A stretch of 64,000 nucleotides of DNA. Source: CAUZFZ01 sp963579025 (GTDB taxonomy: Bacteria; Planctomycetota; Planctomycetia; Planctomycetales; Planctomycetaceae). The stretch is from positions 27,642-91,641 of the forward strand of contig CAUZFZ010000017.1 of assembly GCA_963579025.1 (NCBI GenBank). Direction: 5' to 3'. This document shows positions 54,592 to 63,331 of the stretch, one piece after another; position 1 is the first letter of the stretch; each line of letters begins with the position of its first letter. The position numbers and the translations under genes are program-made. Under the pieces are notes generated by a model, which saw only the letters and a list, made by a program, of their open reading frames with translations, made no database searches and was not told the origin of the DNA.

Positions 54592-56082
54592 TCAATCATC
54601 TGCCTTCGACGCGTCCTTGATCACGAAGCGGGCTTTCAGTCGGGCGACTTCTGTTGCCAGGCCGGCGGACTTCACTGATCGCAGGACTTCGTTGAAATCC
54701 TTGTAGGCCGCTGGAGCTTCGTCCTTCGGGTAGAAACGGCAGTTCGTCAGGATGTCTGACGCGTCGAATTCAGCGTCGATTGTTTTCTGATCCAGAGTAC
54801 GGTTGGCCTGCCTGCGGCCGAGAACTCTTCCCGCGCCGTGATTCACGCTGTAACAGCTCAGGGATGCGCCGTCGTCGGCGACCATCACCGCTGATCCGTC
54901 GCGCGGGTTGCCCGGTAGCAGGATTGGGTGTCCCGTTGCCGCGAACGGTGTGTCCTTCAATGCATAGTGTCCGGCCGGGATCGCGCGTGTCGCGCCCTTG
55001 CGATGCACCCAGCTCGGCTTGTTGTCCACGATTTCTTTGCGGGCAATGTTGTGACTGATGAAGTACACCAGTCGCCCTGTCGTTCCCGGAATCACCTCCT
55101 GAAACGCTTCCAGTACGAGCTGGTTGATCAGGAGATGATTGACCGTCGCGAAGTTCGCGCCCAAAGCCATGTCGTCCAGGTAGGCGTCTGCTTCCGGAGT
55201 GCCAAGAGGAGCATAAACCAGCTCGCGATCGTTGCCCGGCAGTGGAATGCTCCACTGTGCGAACCGCTGCTGCAGTGACTTGAACTGACCGCTGGCCAGC
55301 ATGTGCCCCAGGCCTCGAGATCCGCAGTGCGACAGAAACGCGACGTTTCCGTCGACCAGGCCGAAGGTGTCGGCTGCGATGTGGGCGCGTTCGTTGTCCT
55401 CCACGCGAACGACTTCACATTCGCCGAAGTGGTTTCCGCCACCGTACGAGCCAAGCTGCTCAATCTTCTGCTCGAATCGCGGTAGAGAAGCTGTCGCGAA
55501 GTGTCGGTCCAGGCGATTGCCCAATGCATCGGCTGTCTCGTCGTGGCCGACATGTGCCGAGTCTTCGCAGCGCTCTGCCCATTCAGGAGGAATCCCGAGC
55601 GCATCACAGACACCTTCGGATGCTCCTTCGATCACAACGCGCTGCCCGAGTCCCGGCCCCACGCGTCGCGCCTTTGTGACGTTTCGCTGACCTTTGCCGG
55701 CTCCCGTCGGAGTCCGCTCGCAGACCGCGTTGATCAGAGCGCGTCGTGTCGGTCGGTCGCTGATCGCGTCTTCCGGCAGATCGAGTTGCAGGAGACTCAT
55801 CGAACACTTGATGTCGACACCAACCGGACCTGGATAAACGTGCGTGGGAGATACCATCACACATCCCACCGGTGCTCCATAGCCCAGGTGGGCATCAGGA
55901 TTCAGCACCAGGTCCGTGACTCCGGGAGCCAATCGGGAATTCATCGCCTGCTGCAGACATTTGTCGTCAAAGGTCTGGCGAATGGCCTCAGTCCCGATCA
56001 CGGTGATTGGCTTCGTGCGGCCTGTCGGAAGGATCGCTGTCGCCTCTCCCGTCGGGATCAGGTTCTTCATGTGATCAGTCAT
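54592..56082 (-). CDS. rtcB: RtcB RNA-splicing ligase
   Basis: 496 residues from ATG 56082 with GGAGAG six bases upstream. Family motifs: NPDAHLGYGAPVGCVMVS, GPVGVDIKCSM (metal Cys), GGGNHFGE, LSHCGSRGLGH, FISHNIARKE, HRKGATRAIPAG and VNHGAGR, with His415 as the nucleotidyl-accepting residue. It joins RNA 2',3'-cyclic phosphate (or 3'-phosphate) to 5'-OH ends using GTP and manganese. No RtcA or archease gene is seen next to it. A possible small gene lies 21 bases upstream. Confidence 0.95.
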   Translation of the reverse strand: MTDHMKNLIPTGEATAILPTGRTKPITVIGTEAIRQTFDDKCLQQAMNSRLAPGVTDLVLNPDAHLGYGAPVGCVMVSPTHVYPGPVGVDIKCSMSLLQLDLPEDAISDRPTRRALINAVCERTPTGAGKGQRNVTKARRVGPGLGQRVVIEGASEGVCDALGIPPEWAERCEDSAHVGHDETADALGNRLDRHFATASLPRFEQKIEQLGSYGGGNHFGECEVVRVEDNERAHIAADTFGLVDGNVAFLSHCGSRGLGHMLASGQFKSLQQRFAQWSIPLPGNDRELVYAPLGTPEADAYLDDMALGANFATVNHLLINQLVLEAFQEVIPGTTGRLVYFISHNIARKEIVDNKPSWVHRKGATRAIPAGHYALKDTPFAATGHPILLPGNPRDGSAVMVADDGASLSCYSVNHGAGRVLGRRQANRTLDQKTIDAEFDASDILTNCRFYPKDEAPAAYKDFNEVLRSVKSAGLATEVARLKARFVIKDASKADD

Positions 56083-56103
56083 CGTTGTCTCTCCGGCCTG
56101 GAG

Positions 56104-56487
56104 TCATGCCAGTTCTGGATTGTCGATCATGAAATGATTCGCGTCGCTTGTCAGCGTCAGGAAGGCCTCACGACCAGAAGCTGACGTTCCATACGCAGCC
56201 CCCGCACCCACGTAAACGGCGTGCGGTGTCGTGAACTGCCCAGGGACAGTCGCGTCCCAGGAACGGTTCGGAGTTTCGACGTTGAATTGTGGCTCGACCG
56301 GAATCACGGGCAGCGGAATGTCGACGTTGTTGAGTAGTAATCGTGTCGGAATCCCGCGACGCTTCGACCAGCTCGGTTCGCGGGTCACGCGACGATGCTG
56401 CGGTGGAAGCGCCTCGTTGGCGGCTGGCGGCACGCAACGACGACAGGAGACAGAGATGAAATACGTTCGATTCCTGACTGCGGTCAT
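56104..56487 (-). CDS. Possible small protein upstream of rtcB
   Basis: An open frame of up to 127 residues; the start is not certain. The C-terminal 60 residues (GQFTTPHAVYVGAGAAYGTS, REAFLTLTSDANHF) have protein-like composition, while the upstream half does not. Its stop is 21 bases before the rtcB start, and rtcB has its own ribosome-binding site, so co-transcription is plausible. It overlaps the start of the divergent D-aminoacylase gene (56456) if the full frame is used; a shorter start inside the frame is more likely. No family is recognised. Confidence 0.3.
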   Translation of the reverse strand: MTAVRNRTYFISVSCRRCVPPAANEALPPQHRRVTREPSWSKRRGIPTRLLLNNVDIPLPVIPVEPQFNVETPNRSWDATVPGQFTTPHAVYVGAGAAYGTSASGREAFLTLTSDANHFMIDNPELA

Positions 56488-58060
56488 CGTGATCAGCGTC
56501 GTGGCACGTTCCGGTCATGCTGAGCCACTCATAGCCGATGTGCTGCTGTCGGGTGGCACGCTGATCGATGGTACCGGGACTGCCGGACGACCGGGCGACG
56601 TGGCCATTCATGATGGCCGGATCGTCGGCGTCGGCAAGCTGCAGGACGTGGAAGCTCAATGGACGATCGACTGCTCCGGAATGATCGTATGCCCGGGCTT
56701 CATCGATCTGCACAATCATTCGGACCGACAGGTCGTCGCAGCTGCCACGCGATCAGCGATGAACTATGTGACTCAGGGCTGTACGACAATGGTGACGGGC
56801 AACTGCGGTTCAGGTCCGGTCGACGCAGGCAAGTTCTACGATGCCATTGATGAACATGGTGCCGGCACGAATGTCGCTCATCTCCTGCCGCAAGGCGGCC
56901 TGCGGAATGCAGTCATCGGCACGGATCTGCGCGAGCCAACCAGCGATGAACTGGCACGCATGCTGGAATTGACCGAGCAGGCCATGCGGGACGGTGTCTG
57001 GGGCATGTCGACGGGGCTGATCTACGTACCGAGTTCTTATGCGACGACCGACGAGTTAATCAGCATCGCCAAAGTCGTCTCAGCTCATGGCGGCATCTAC
57101 GCGAGCCACATTCGGACGGAAGGCACGAAATTGCTGGGGGCAGTCGAAGAAGCGTTGCAGATCGGTCGCCGTGCGAATCTGCCGGTCCATGTGTCTCACT
57201 TCAAGTCGAGTGGCCGCGATGCCTGGGGGCTCGTCCGTCGAGCCGCCGAGATGATTTCGGCCGAACGGAAGCTGGGCCGCAAGGTCACCGCGGATCAATA
57301 CCCGTACATTGCTTCGAGTACGTCACTGCACGCGACGCTGTTGCCCTCGTGGGCGCGTGCCGGTGGCCAGGCGAAATTCCTCAAGCGGCTCGACAGCGAC
57401 GAGACTGGACCGAAGCTGCGTGAGATCGTGGCGACGGCCATTGAAAAGAAATCCAATGGGGACGCGGTCCGCATCGCGCGGTACCGCCCTCGGCAGGACT
57501 GGGTGGGATTGAGTCTGCTGGCGATCGCTGAACGTGAGAAACGCCCCGTCATCGACATCGCTTACGAAATCTTCCGGGCGGGCGGAGCGGCGATCGTCAA
57601 CTTCAGCATGAACGAGGAAGACGTACGGCACATCATGGCGATCGACTGGGTCGCAACCGCGTCGGATGGTCGAGCCTACCTGCCTGGTTCGGACAGGCCA
57701 CATCCCCGGAACTATGGGACCTTTCCGCGTAAGATTGGCTACTACTCGCTGCAGGAAGGCGTGCTGCCGCTTGAGCAGGCGATTCGCAGCGCGACGGGGC
57801 TCCCGGCGGAAATACTGGGTATGACCGATCGCGGACTGCTCAAGACGGGACTGGCCGCGGACGTTGTGGTGTTCGATCCGAAGCAGGTGAAGGACCGGGC
57901 GACGTTTGATGACCCGCATCAGTATTCGCAGGGGATTCAGTACGTCTTTGTGAACGGAACTCCGACCGTTGTCGCCGGTGCTGGAACGGGTGCTCTTGGT
58001 GGTCGAGCTTTACGCCACACAACCGCTGCTGCCACAGGATCAAGTGAGAAGGCCGAGTGA
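56456..58060 (+). CDS. Secreted D-aminoacylase (N-acyl-D-amino-acid deacylase)
   Basis: About 534 residues from ATG 56456 with AGGAGA just upstream and a signal peptide (MKYVRFLTAVIVISVVARSGHA); the longer frame from 56231 lacks support. Amidohydrolase superfamily: GFIDLHNHSD (HxH metal site), TMVTGNCGSG (Cys ligand), YASHIRTEG, HVSHFKSSG, WVATASDGRAYLPGS and a C-terminal GLAADVVVFDP. It should remove acyl groups from D-amino acids. Directly followed by tadA with no gap. Confidence 0.92.
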   Translation: MKYVRFLTAVIVISVVARSGHAEPLIADVLLSGGTLIDGTGTAGRPGDVAIHDGRIVGVGKLQDVEAQWTIDCSGMIVCPGFIDLHNHSDRQVVAAATRSAMNYVTQGCTTMVTGNCGSGPVDAGKFYDAIDEHGAGTNVAHLLPQGGLRNAVIGTDLREPTSDELARMLELTEQAMRDGVWGMSTGLIYVPSSYATTDELISIAKVVSAHGGIYASHIRTEGTKLLGAVEEALQIGRRANLPVHVSHFKSSGRDAWGLVRRAAEMISAERKLGRKVTADQYPYIASSTSLHATLLPSWARAGGQAKFLKRLDSDETGPKLREIVATAIEKKSNGDAVRIARYRPRQDWVGLSLLAIAEREKRPVIDIAYEIFRAGGAAIVNFSMNEEDVRHIMAIDWVATASDGRAYLPGSDRPHPRNYGTFPRKIGYYSLQEGVLPLEQAIRSATGLPAEILGMTDRGLLKTGLAADVVVFDPKQVKDRATFDDPHQYSQGIQYVFVNGTPTVVAGAGTGALGGRALRHTTAAATGSSEKAE

Positions 58061-58549
58061 ATGGAGATCATTCCGGACAATCCGCTGCAGCCTCACGAGC
58101 AATGGATGCGTCAGGCAATCGATCAGGCGCATGCCGCCTTCGAACAGGACGAGGTGCCGGTTGGCGCCGTCATCGTTTGCGCGGACTCCATTGTCGGAAC
58201 GGGCTTTAATCAACGCGAAACGCTGAACGATCCAACCGCTCACGCCGAGATGATCGCGATTACTCAGGCGGCCGAAACACTCGGCTCGTGGCGACTGATT
58301 GAGTGCACGTTGTACGTGACACTCGAACCCTGCCCGATGTGTGCCGGCGCAATCGTGCAAAGCCGGATTCCGCGGGTTGTTTACGGAACAACCGATCCGA
58401 AAGCGGGGGCCTGTCACTCGCTGTACCAGATCACGGACGATAAGCGTCTGAACCATCGAGCCACAGTTCTGGGCGGTGTCATGCAGGAAGACTGTCGGGC
58501 ACTGCTGCAGCAGTTTTTCTGTCAGCAGCGCGCGCTCGGGAAGAAATAG
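58061..58549 (+). CDS. tadA: tRNA-specific adenosine deaminase
   Basis: 162 residues. Zinc deaminase motifs THAEM-type (AHAEM, His61 and catalytic Glu63) and EPCPMCAGAI (Cys91, Cys94), with DEVPVGAVIV and FNQRETLNDPTAHAE as in TadA. It converts wobble A34 to inosine, chiefly in tRNA-Arg(ACG). The ATG directly follows the stop of the D-aminoacylase gene (TGA then ATG), so translation is probably coupled, though the functions are unrelated. Confidence 0.93.
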   Translation: MEIIPDNPLQPHEQWMRQAIDQAHAAFEQDEVPVGAVIVCADSIVGTGFNQRETLNDPTAHAEMIAITQAAETLGSWRLIECTLYVTLEPCPMCAGAIVQSRIPRVVYGTTDPKAGACHSLYQITDDKRLNHRATVLGGVMQEDCRALLQQFFCQQRALGKK

Positions 58550-58594
58550 GTAAGGCGAGAGTTAGGGGCAGGAGGCCGATCGACTGTGATGGTT

Positions 58595-58600
58595 GGAGGG
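58595..58600 (+). promoter_or_regulatory. Ribosome-binding site deciding the TTG start at 58607
   Basis: GGAGGG six bases before TTG 58607, supporting a rare TTG start for the phosphoesterase. Confidence 0.75.
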
Positions 58601-58606
58601 TGACAG

Positions 58607-59341
58607 TTGAGAGCACTCATGAGCGATATTCATGGCAACCTTGCGGCGCTTGAGAGCGTCTTGGCGGACATCCAGGATCAAGGAATCGATGAGATTTATT
58701 GCCTTGGAGATGTCGTTGGCTACGGCCCAAATCCGTGTGAGTGCATCGACAAAGTCCGCGAACACTGCACTGTGTGCCTGCTGGGTCACCACGACCACGC
58801 TGTCCTGTTTGGTCCCGAGGGCTTTGGTGTTGGGGCCGAACAGTCCGTGTACTGGACACGAGAGATTCTTGAATCCAGTGACTCGGAAGATCGGATTCAC
58901 TTTCTGTGCGAATTGCCACGAATCATCACCGAACCCCGTCGCACGTTTGTGCATGCTTCGCCCAGAAATCCTCTCCACGAATACGTTTTTCCCTACGACA
59001 TTCAGAACCTGCCAAAGATGGAGAAAATCTTTGCTCGTTGTGAGAAGGATTGCTTCTACGGGCATACACACATCCCAGGGATCATCACTGAGGACTTGAG
59101 ATTTCTTGCACCGGAAGACGTCAATTCCGAATATCAGCTCAACGGTCAAAAACACCTGATCAACGTGGGTTCTGTTGGTCAGCCTCGTGATGGGAATCCC
59201 GACGCGTGCTACGTCATCCTCGACGGCGTTTGTGTCCGTTTCCGACGAGTGGCGTATGACATCGAAGCAACTGCTCGCCAGGTTTACGACATTCCACAAC
59301 TCATCAACTTCACTGGAGATCGACTCTTCGAGGGGACTTAA
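58607..59341 (+). CDS. Metallophosphoesterase (calcineurin-like)
   Basis: 244 residues from a TTG start (MRALMSDIHGNLAALESVL) with a good Shine-Dalgarno site. Metallophosphoesterase motifs: DIHGN, LGDVVGYGP, GHHDHA in place of the usual GNHD, and GHTHIPG, plus NVGSVGQPRD. The Asn of GNH(D/E) being His here is a known variation in this subfamily of cyclic-nucleotide/phosphodiesterase-like enzymes, but no substrate can be inferred. 57 bases downstream of tadA, same strand. Confidence 0.9.
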   Translation: MRALMSDIHGNLAALESVLADIQDQGIDEIYCLGDVVGYGPNPCECIDKVREHCTVCLLGHHDHAVLFGPEGFGVGAEQSVYWTREILESSDSEDRIHFLCELPRIITEPRRTFVHASPRNPLHEYVFPYDIQNLPKMEKIFARCEKDCFYGHTHIPGIITEDLRFLAPEDVNSEYQLNGQKHLINVGSVGQPRDGNPDACYVILDGVCVRFRRVAYDIEATARQVYDIPQLINFTGDRLFEGT

Positions 59342-59443
59342 ATCGGTGAGTCTGACGGGTTCACCAAAATCCAACGACGCATGCCGCGCCCTTAGAATCC
59401 GGAGCCAGGGGGAGAACTGCTCGTGGCATTCTCGCCCATTTGC

Positions 59444-61039
59444 TCAATCTCGTAACTGCGTCTCGGCGACTTCGATGGCTCGCAGCAGGCCTTTGGCTTT
59501 GCCGAGGGTTTCCTGGTATTCGTTGACGGGAATGCTGTCTGCGACAATTCCCGCCCCGGCCTGGACGTAAACCGTCTGGCCCTGCATCACCAGAGTTCGC
59601 AGTGCGATGCACGTATCCATGTTTCCGGTGAAGTCGATGCAACCGACCGCTCCCGCGTACGGTCCGCGGCGGTGACGCTCCTGCTCGTCAATGATTTCCA
59701 TGGCGCGGACTTTGGGAGCGCCGGAGACAGTGCCAGCGGGAAGGCCCGCTCGCAGTGCGTCCAGTGCCGTCAATCCTTCACGGAGTTGTCCCGAGCAGTT
59801 CGATGTGATGTGCATGACATGGCTGTACCGCTCGACGACCATGACGTCGCTCAAGCGGACGGATCCATACTCGGCGACTCGGCCGACGTCGTTGCGGGCC
59901 AGGTCGACCAGCATGACGTGTTCGGCTCGCTCCTTTTCATCCGACAGCAATTCGTTCGAAATCAATTCCTCGAGTTCGTTGTTGGGCACGCGATCGAATC
60001 GACTCCAGACGTCGTCGCCATAGCGAGATTCGATCTGCCGCTTGAGTTCAGGAAACAGGTCGGCCAGTGCTGGTCTCGATTTGAGCACGTGCGCACGCGG
60101 ACGCGTCCCGGCGAGCGGTCGGACGGTGAGTTCGCCGTCTTCAACGCGAACCATGATCTCGGGCGAGCTGCCGACCAGATGCACGTCCGGCGTCTTCAGC
60201 AGAAACATGAAGGGGCTTGGATTGACCACCCGCAACGCGCGGTAAATGTCGAGCGGGCGTGCGGGAGTCTCGATGCTCAGTCTTTGACTGATAACGACTT
60301 GGAACACGTCTCCGGCCCGGATGTATTCCTTGCAGTTCTCGACGGCGGCTTCGAATTCCGGCTGCGTGAAATTCGACTGCCATTCGATGCTGGACTCACC
60401 GCCGATGGCGATGTCGGTCATCTCAATATCGGACGACGATTGCTGCAGTTGCTGGCACGTTTCATCGATGCGAGCCGCGACCCGATCGTATTCGGCCCGC
60501 AGGTCTGTGTCCTTTGTATTGGCGTGACACACGACCAGAACGGTTTTCTGGATCTGATCAAAAATGACCATCCGGTCGAAGAACGCGAACGACAGGTCGG
60601 GAAGCTGACGATCGTCCTCGGGGGCATTCGGAAGATCTTCGGCATAGCGCACAATGTCGTATCCCGCGTATCCGACGGCACCGCCACAGAAACGCGGCAG
60701 CTCGGGCAAATGCACGGCGCGGTAGCGACTCACCAGCAGCTCGAGTTCCTTGAGCGGGTCGTCGGCGGTGTACTCGCGTCGCTCGTCGCCTTCTGTCACC
60801 ACGACGCGGCGATCCCACGCGTCCATGCGCATGAACGGGTCGGAACCCAGAAAGCTGAATCGCCCAATCTTCTCACCGCCGACAACGCTCTCAAACAGAA
60901 ACGGGCAGTCTCCCCGGTCCAGCTTGCAGTAAGCCTGGACGGGAGTCAGCGTGTCGCTCGTGAGCTGCCGGTACACCGGTACAAGATCAGCGTCGGCGGC
61001 CAGGCGGCAAAAGGTTTCGAAATCCGGCAGGTGCTTCAT
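59444..61039 (-). CDS. trpE: Anthranilate synthase component I
   Basis: About 531 residues from ATG 61039 (MKHLPDFETFCRLA); a TTG four codons upstream is possible. TrpE features: VPVYRQLTSDTLTPVQAY at the N-terminus (Trp feedback region), CKEYIRAGDVFQVVISQR, SPEIMVRVEDGELTVRPLAG, DLARNDVGRV, LPAGTVSGAPKVRAMEIID and QAGAGIVADS. With a TrpG glutaminase it converts chorismate to anthranilate. No trpG or other trp gene is next to it, and the flanking genes are unrelated. Confidence 0.95.
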   Translation of the reverse strand: MKHLPDFETFCRLAADADLVPVYRQLTSDTLTPVQAYCKLDRGDCPFLFESVVGGEKIGRFSFLGSDPFMRMDAWDRRVVVTEGDERREYTADDPLKELELLVSRYRAVHLPELPRFCGGAVGYAGYDIVRYAEDLPNAPEDDRQLPDLSFAFFDRMVIFDQIQKTVLVVCHANTKDTDLRAEYDRVAARIDETCQQLQQSSSDIEMTDIAIGGESSIEWQSNFTQPEFEAAVENCKEYIRAGDVFQVVISQRLSIETPARPLDIYRALRVVNPSPFMFLLKTPDVHLVGSSPEIMVRVEDGELTVRPLAGTRPRAHVLKSRPALADLFPELKRQIESRYGDDVWSRFDRVPNNELEELISNELLSDEKERAEHVMLVDLARNDVGRVAEYGSVRLSDVMVVERYSHVMHITSNCSGQLREGLTALDALRAGLPAGTVSGAPKVRAMEIIDEQERHRRGPYAGAVGCIDFTGNMDTCIALRTLVMQGQTVYVQAGAGIVADSIPVNEYQETLGKAKGLLRAIEVAETQLRD

Positions 61040-61051
61040 TGCATCAGGCAA

Positions 61052-61402
61052 TCAGGTGTGGATCGGTCTTGTTTGACGACGAGTTCACGCCGTGAACATC
61101 AGGATAACGACGGACACGGGAGACACTGGATGCGGGAATTCTCCAGGGACGCGCACGCGACCAGTTGCCGGTGACTCGCCCTGCCGCGGAAAGGTCTGTG
61201 ACCGCCGCACTGATCTCAGTATGACGCCGATGGTTACGTCATCTGACCCATTCCCGCGCGGGTTGACAGCCTACCCCCCCACAATAGAATTCCCCGGCTT
61301 TGCCGGACCGAAGATGGCCTCACTGGCGTCAATGGATTGGACCGGTTCGAGTGACGATTTACCAGTCAGCATGCCCGGTCAACACGGATAGAGACTCGTC
61401 GC
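61052..61402. other. Divergent promoter region of trpE and mcsA
   Basis: 351 bases. CCGG-CTTTG-CCGG forms a small hairpin near 61300. No leader peptide with Trp codons or clear attenuator is recognised. Open frames here lack protein character. Confidence 0.45.
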
Positions 61403-61912
61403 ATGAAGAAGTGCCGTCAGTGCTCCAAGCCCGCCACACTGCACATTACGGAACTCCGACAAGGTGACGTCGTAGAGATCCACCTGTGCGAGACGTGTGC
61501 CCGCGACTATCTGAGCCAGACCGAACCGACACAGACGGAGGCCTCCGAGTTCGAGTTTGCAAAGGCTGGCGACTCGGATGAGTCGATGGACGACATCGAC
61601 GATCGCAGCTGCCCGAATTGCGGGATCACGTTTCGCGAGTTTCGGTCCGCCGGTCGGCTGGGCTGTCCACACGATTACGTCGAGTTTGAGGCTGAGTTGC
61701 TGCCGCTGCTGGAGAACATTCACGGGGAAACACAACATTGCGGCAAGATGCCTCGGCGTGCCCCGGATTCCAGCCGTCGGCAGCATGAACTGGTCCGATT
61801 GCGAAGCGAATTGAAGATCGCGGTGGACGAAGAGAATTACGAAGAAGCAGCACGACTTCGCGACGAGATTCAGACAACCGAGGCGGAGGTGGGCGGCCAG
61901 TCGACGGAATGA
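61403..61912 (+). CDS. mcsA: McsA-like zinc-finger activator with UvrB/C motif
   Basis: 169 residues. The N-terminal finger is CRQC...CETC, and a second pair begins CPNCG and ends GRLGCPHDY, where the usual last Cys (CxxC) is replaced by CPHD, so that site may be remodelled. QHCGKMPRRAP corresponds to the GKxP region. A C-terminal UvrB/UvrC motif (LKIAVDEENYEEAARLRDEI) closes it. In Bacillus, McsA activates the arginine kinase McsB. The following gene is McsB, 171 bases downstream. The name is by homology and context. Confidence 0.88.
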   Translation: MKKCRQCSKPATLHITELRQGDVVEIHLCETCARDYLSQTEPTQTEASEFEFAKAGDSDESMDDIDDRSCPNCGITFREFRSAGRLGCPHDYVEFEAELLPLLENIHGETQHCGKMPRRAPDSSRRQHELVRLRSELKIAVDEENYEEAARLRDEIQTTEAEVGGQSTE

Positions 61913-61943
61913 GCGTTTGTTGTTTGTCGTACTCGGGTTCGTT

Positions 61944-62040
61944 CGTAGTAACCGGATTTATCCGGTTCAGCAGTGTCTGGGCTGAAAACACGGAACGACC
62001 ATCGGCGTCGGAGGCGTACCGCGCAAGTGCGGTTACTACG
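61944..62040. repeat. Inverted-repeat element copy A (between mcsA and mcsB)
   Basis: CGTAGTAACCG (61944-61954) pairs exactly with CGGTTACTACG (62030-62040). Internal palindromes are ACCGGATttATCCGGT near the left end and a CCGC...GCGG stem near the right. Related to copy B at 63167 and fragment C at 63866. It lies in the gap between mcsA and mcsB and ends 43 bases before the mcsB GTG. Confidence 0.8.
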
Positions 62041-62070
62041 AGCGAGAGTTAAGTGCTGTCATTACAAGCC

Positions 62071-62076
62071 AGGGAG
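62071..62076 (+). promoter_or_regulatory. Ribosome-binding site deciding the mcsB GTG start
   Basis: AGGGAG seven bases before GTG 62084. The longer in-frame ATG at 61973 would translate part of repeat copy A and is rejected. Confidence 0.8.
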
Positions 62077-62083
62077 TAATCGA

Positions 62084-63133
62084 GTGGATTTGGACAGTCT
62101 GACGCAACGGACCAGCGAATGGCTGCGTGGCACGGGCCCGGAGTCCGACGTCGTGGTTTCGACGCGGATCCGGCTGGCCCGCAACCTGTCCGAGTTCCCG
62201 TTTTCCGCCAGGGCCGACGAATCGACTCGCGGGCAGATTCAGCAGCTCGTCAGCGGCGTTCTCCAGAACCTCGCGATTCCCCGCCGGATCGAATACGTGG
62301 GCGTTGACGACCTGGACGAACTCTCGCGGCTCTTTCTGGTCGAGCGGCAACTTATCAGCCGTGAACTGGCCGACGGTGTCGGGCCCCGCGGTGTGGCGTT
62401 CTCCGATAGTGAGGACGCCAGCATCATGATCAATGAAGAGGATCACTTAAGGATTCAGGTGATCCGCAGCGGCTTGGCACTCAACGAATGCTGGAAGGAA
62501 ATCGACGGGCTGGATGATGCGTTCGAAGAGCACGTCGACTATGCCTTCCATGACTCGTACGGCTACCTGACGGCCTGCCCGACAAACCTGGGCACGGGTA
62601 TCCGTGTCAGTGTCATGCTGCACCTGCCGGCCCTCGTGCAGACACGTGAAATTCAGAAGGTGTTTCACAGCCTGCAGAAAATCAACCTGGCAGTGCGGGG
62701 CCTGTACGGCGAAGGCAGTCAGGCGATGGGCGACTTCTACCAGATCTCAAATCAGTACACGTTGGGCATCAGCGAAACTCAGGTACTGGATCGCATCAGC
62801 GGCGTGATCCCGCGCATCCTCGAGTACGAACGTCGATCCCGCACTGCGATGATTGAAGAAAAACGCGAGGACCTGCACGATCAGATCTCCCGCGCACTCG
62901 GCATCCTCAGCAGTGCCCAGACAATCAGTTCCGAAGAAACGATGCATCTGCTGTCGAGCGTTCGATTGGGGGTCAACCTCGGTCTGATCGACGACATCGA
63001 AATCTCGACGCTGAACGAACTGTTCATCCAGATTCAGCCAGCACATCTGCAGAAGATCAAGCAGTGCGATCTGGATTCCGCGGAACGCAACAAGGCCCGC
63101 GCCGCGCTACTGCGTCAGCGATTGACGGGCTGA
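62084..63133 (+). CDS. mcsB: Protein-arginine kinase McsB
   Basis: About 349 residues from GTG 62084 (VDLDSLTQRTSEWL). ATP:guanido phosphotransferase family of McsB type: VVVSTRIRLARNLSEFPF at the N-terminus, TACPTNLGTGIRVSVMLHLP with active-site Cys165, and RGLYGEGSQAMGDFYQISNQ. The C-terminal region includes LLSSVRLGVNLGLIDDIE. In Firmicutes McsB phosphorylates arginine residues, marking proteins for ClpCP degradation and controlling CtsR. Here it follows mcsA, but no ctsR or clpC lies in the window. A repeat element separates the two genes. Confidence 0.94.
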   Translation: MDLDSLTQRTSEWLRGTGPESDVVVSTRIRLARNLSEFPFSARADESTRGQIQQLVSGVLQNLAIPRRIEYVGVDDLDELSRLFLVERQLISRELADGVGPRGVAFSDSEDASIMINEEDHLRIQVIRSGLALNECWKEIDGLDDAFEEHVDYAFHDSYGYLTACPTNLGTGIRVSVMLHLPALVQTREIQKVFHSLQKINLAVRGLYGEGSQAMGDFYQISNQYTLGISETQVLDRISGVIPRILEYERRSRTAMIEEKREDLHDQISRALGILSSAQTISSEETMHLLSSVRLGVNLGLIDDIEISTLNELFIQIQPAHLQKIKQCDLDSAERNKARAALLRQRLTG

Positions 63134-63166
63134 ACGATCGAGGCTCGTAGTGACCGTACGCTTGCT

Positions 63167-63240
63167 CGTATTAACCGCATTTATGCGGTTCGTTGGACGT
63201 CGCTTGCCGGCCGGGAACCGCATAAATGCGGTTACTACGA
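63167..63240. repeat. Inverted-repeat element copy B (after mcsB)
   Basis: Arms 63167-63191 and 63215-63239 match at 24 of 25 positions, with AACCGCATTTATGCGGTT at 63173-63190 against its near mirror at 63216-63233. The spacer is about 23 bases. It lies between the convergent mcsB and membrane-protein genes, where it could serve both as a terminator stem. Related to copy A and fragment C. Confidence 0.88.
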
Positions 63241-63331
63241 ACAGCGGCTCTACTGACCGGCGTCGCCGGGAATCGGCCCCTTCAGACAGAGGTTGGCACG
63301 TTCCGGCCTACAGCTCCGTGTGCGATCGAGC

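Noticed and set aside
59672..61174. Plus-strand open frame of 500 codons over trpE
   Set aside because: Antisense to a full-length, clearly conserved TrpE, and it has no recognisable domains.
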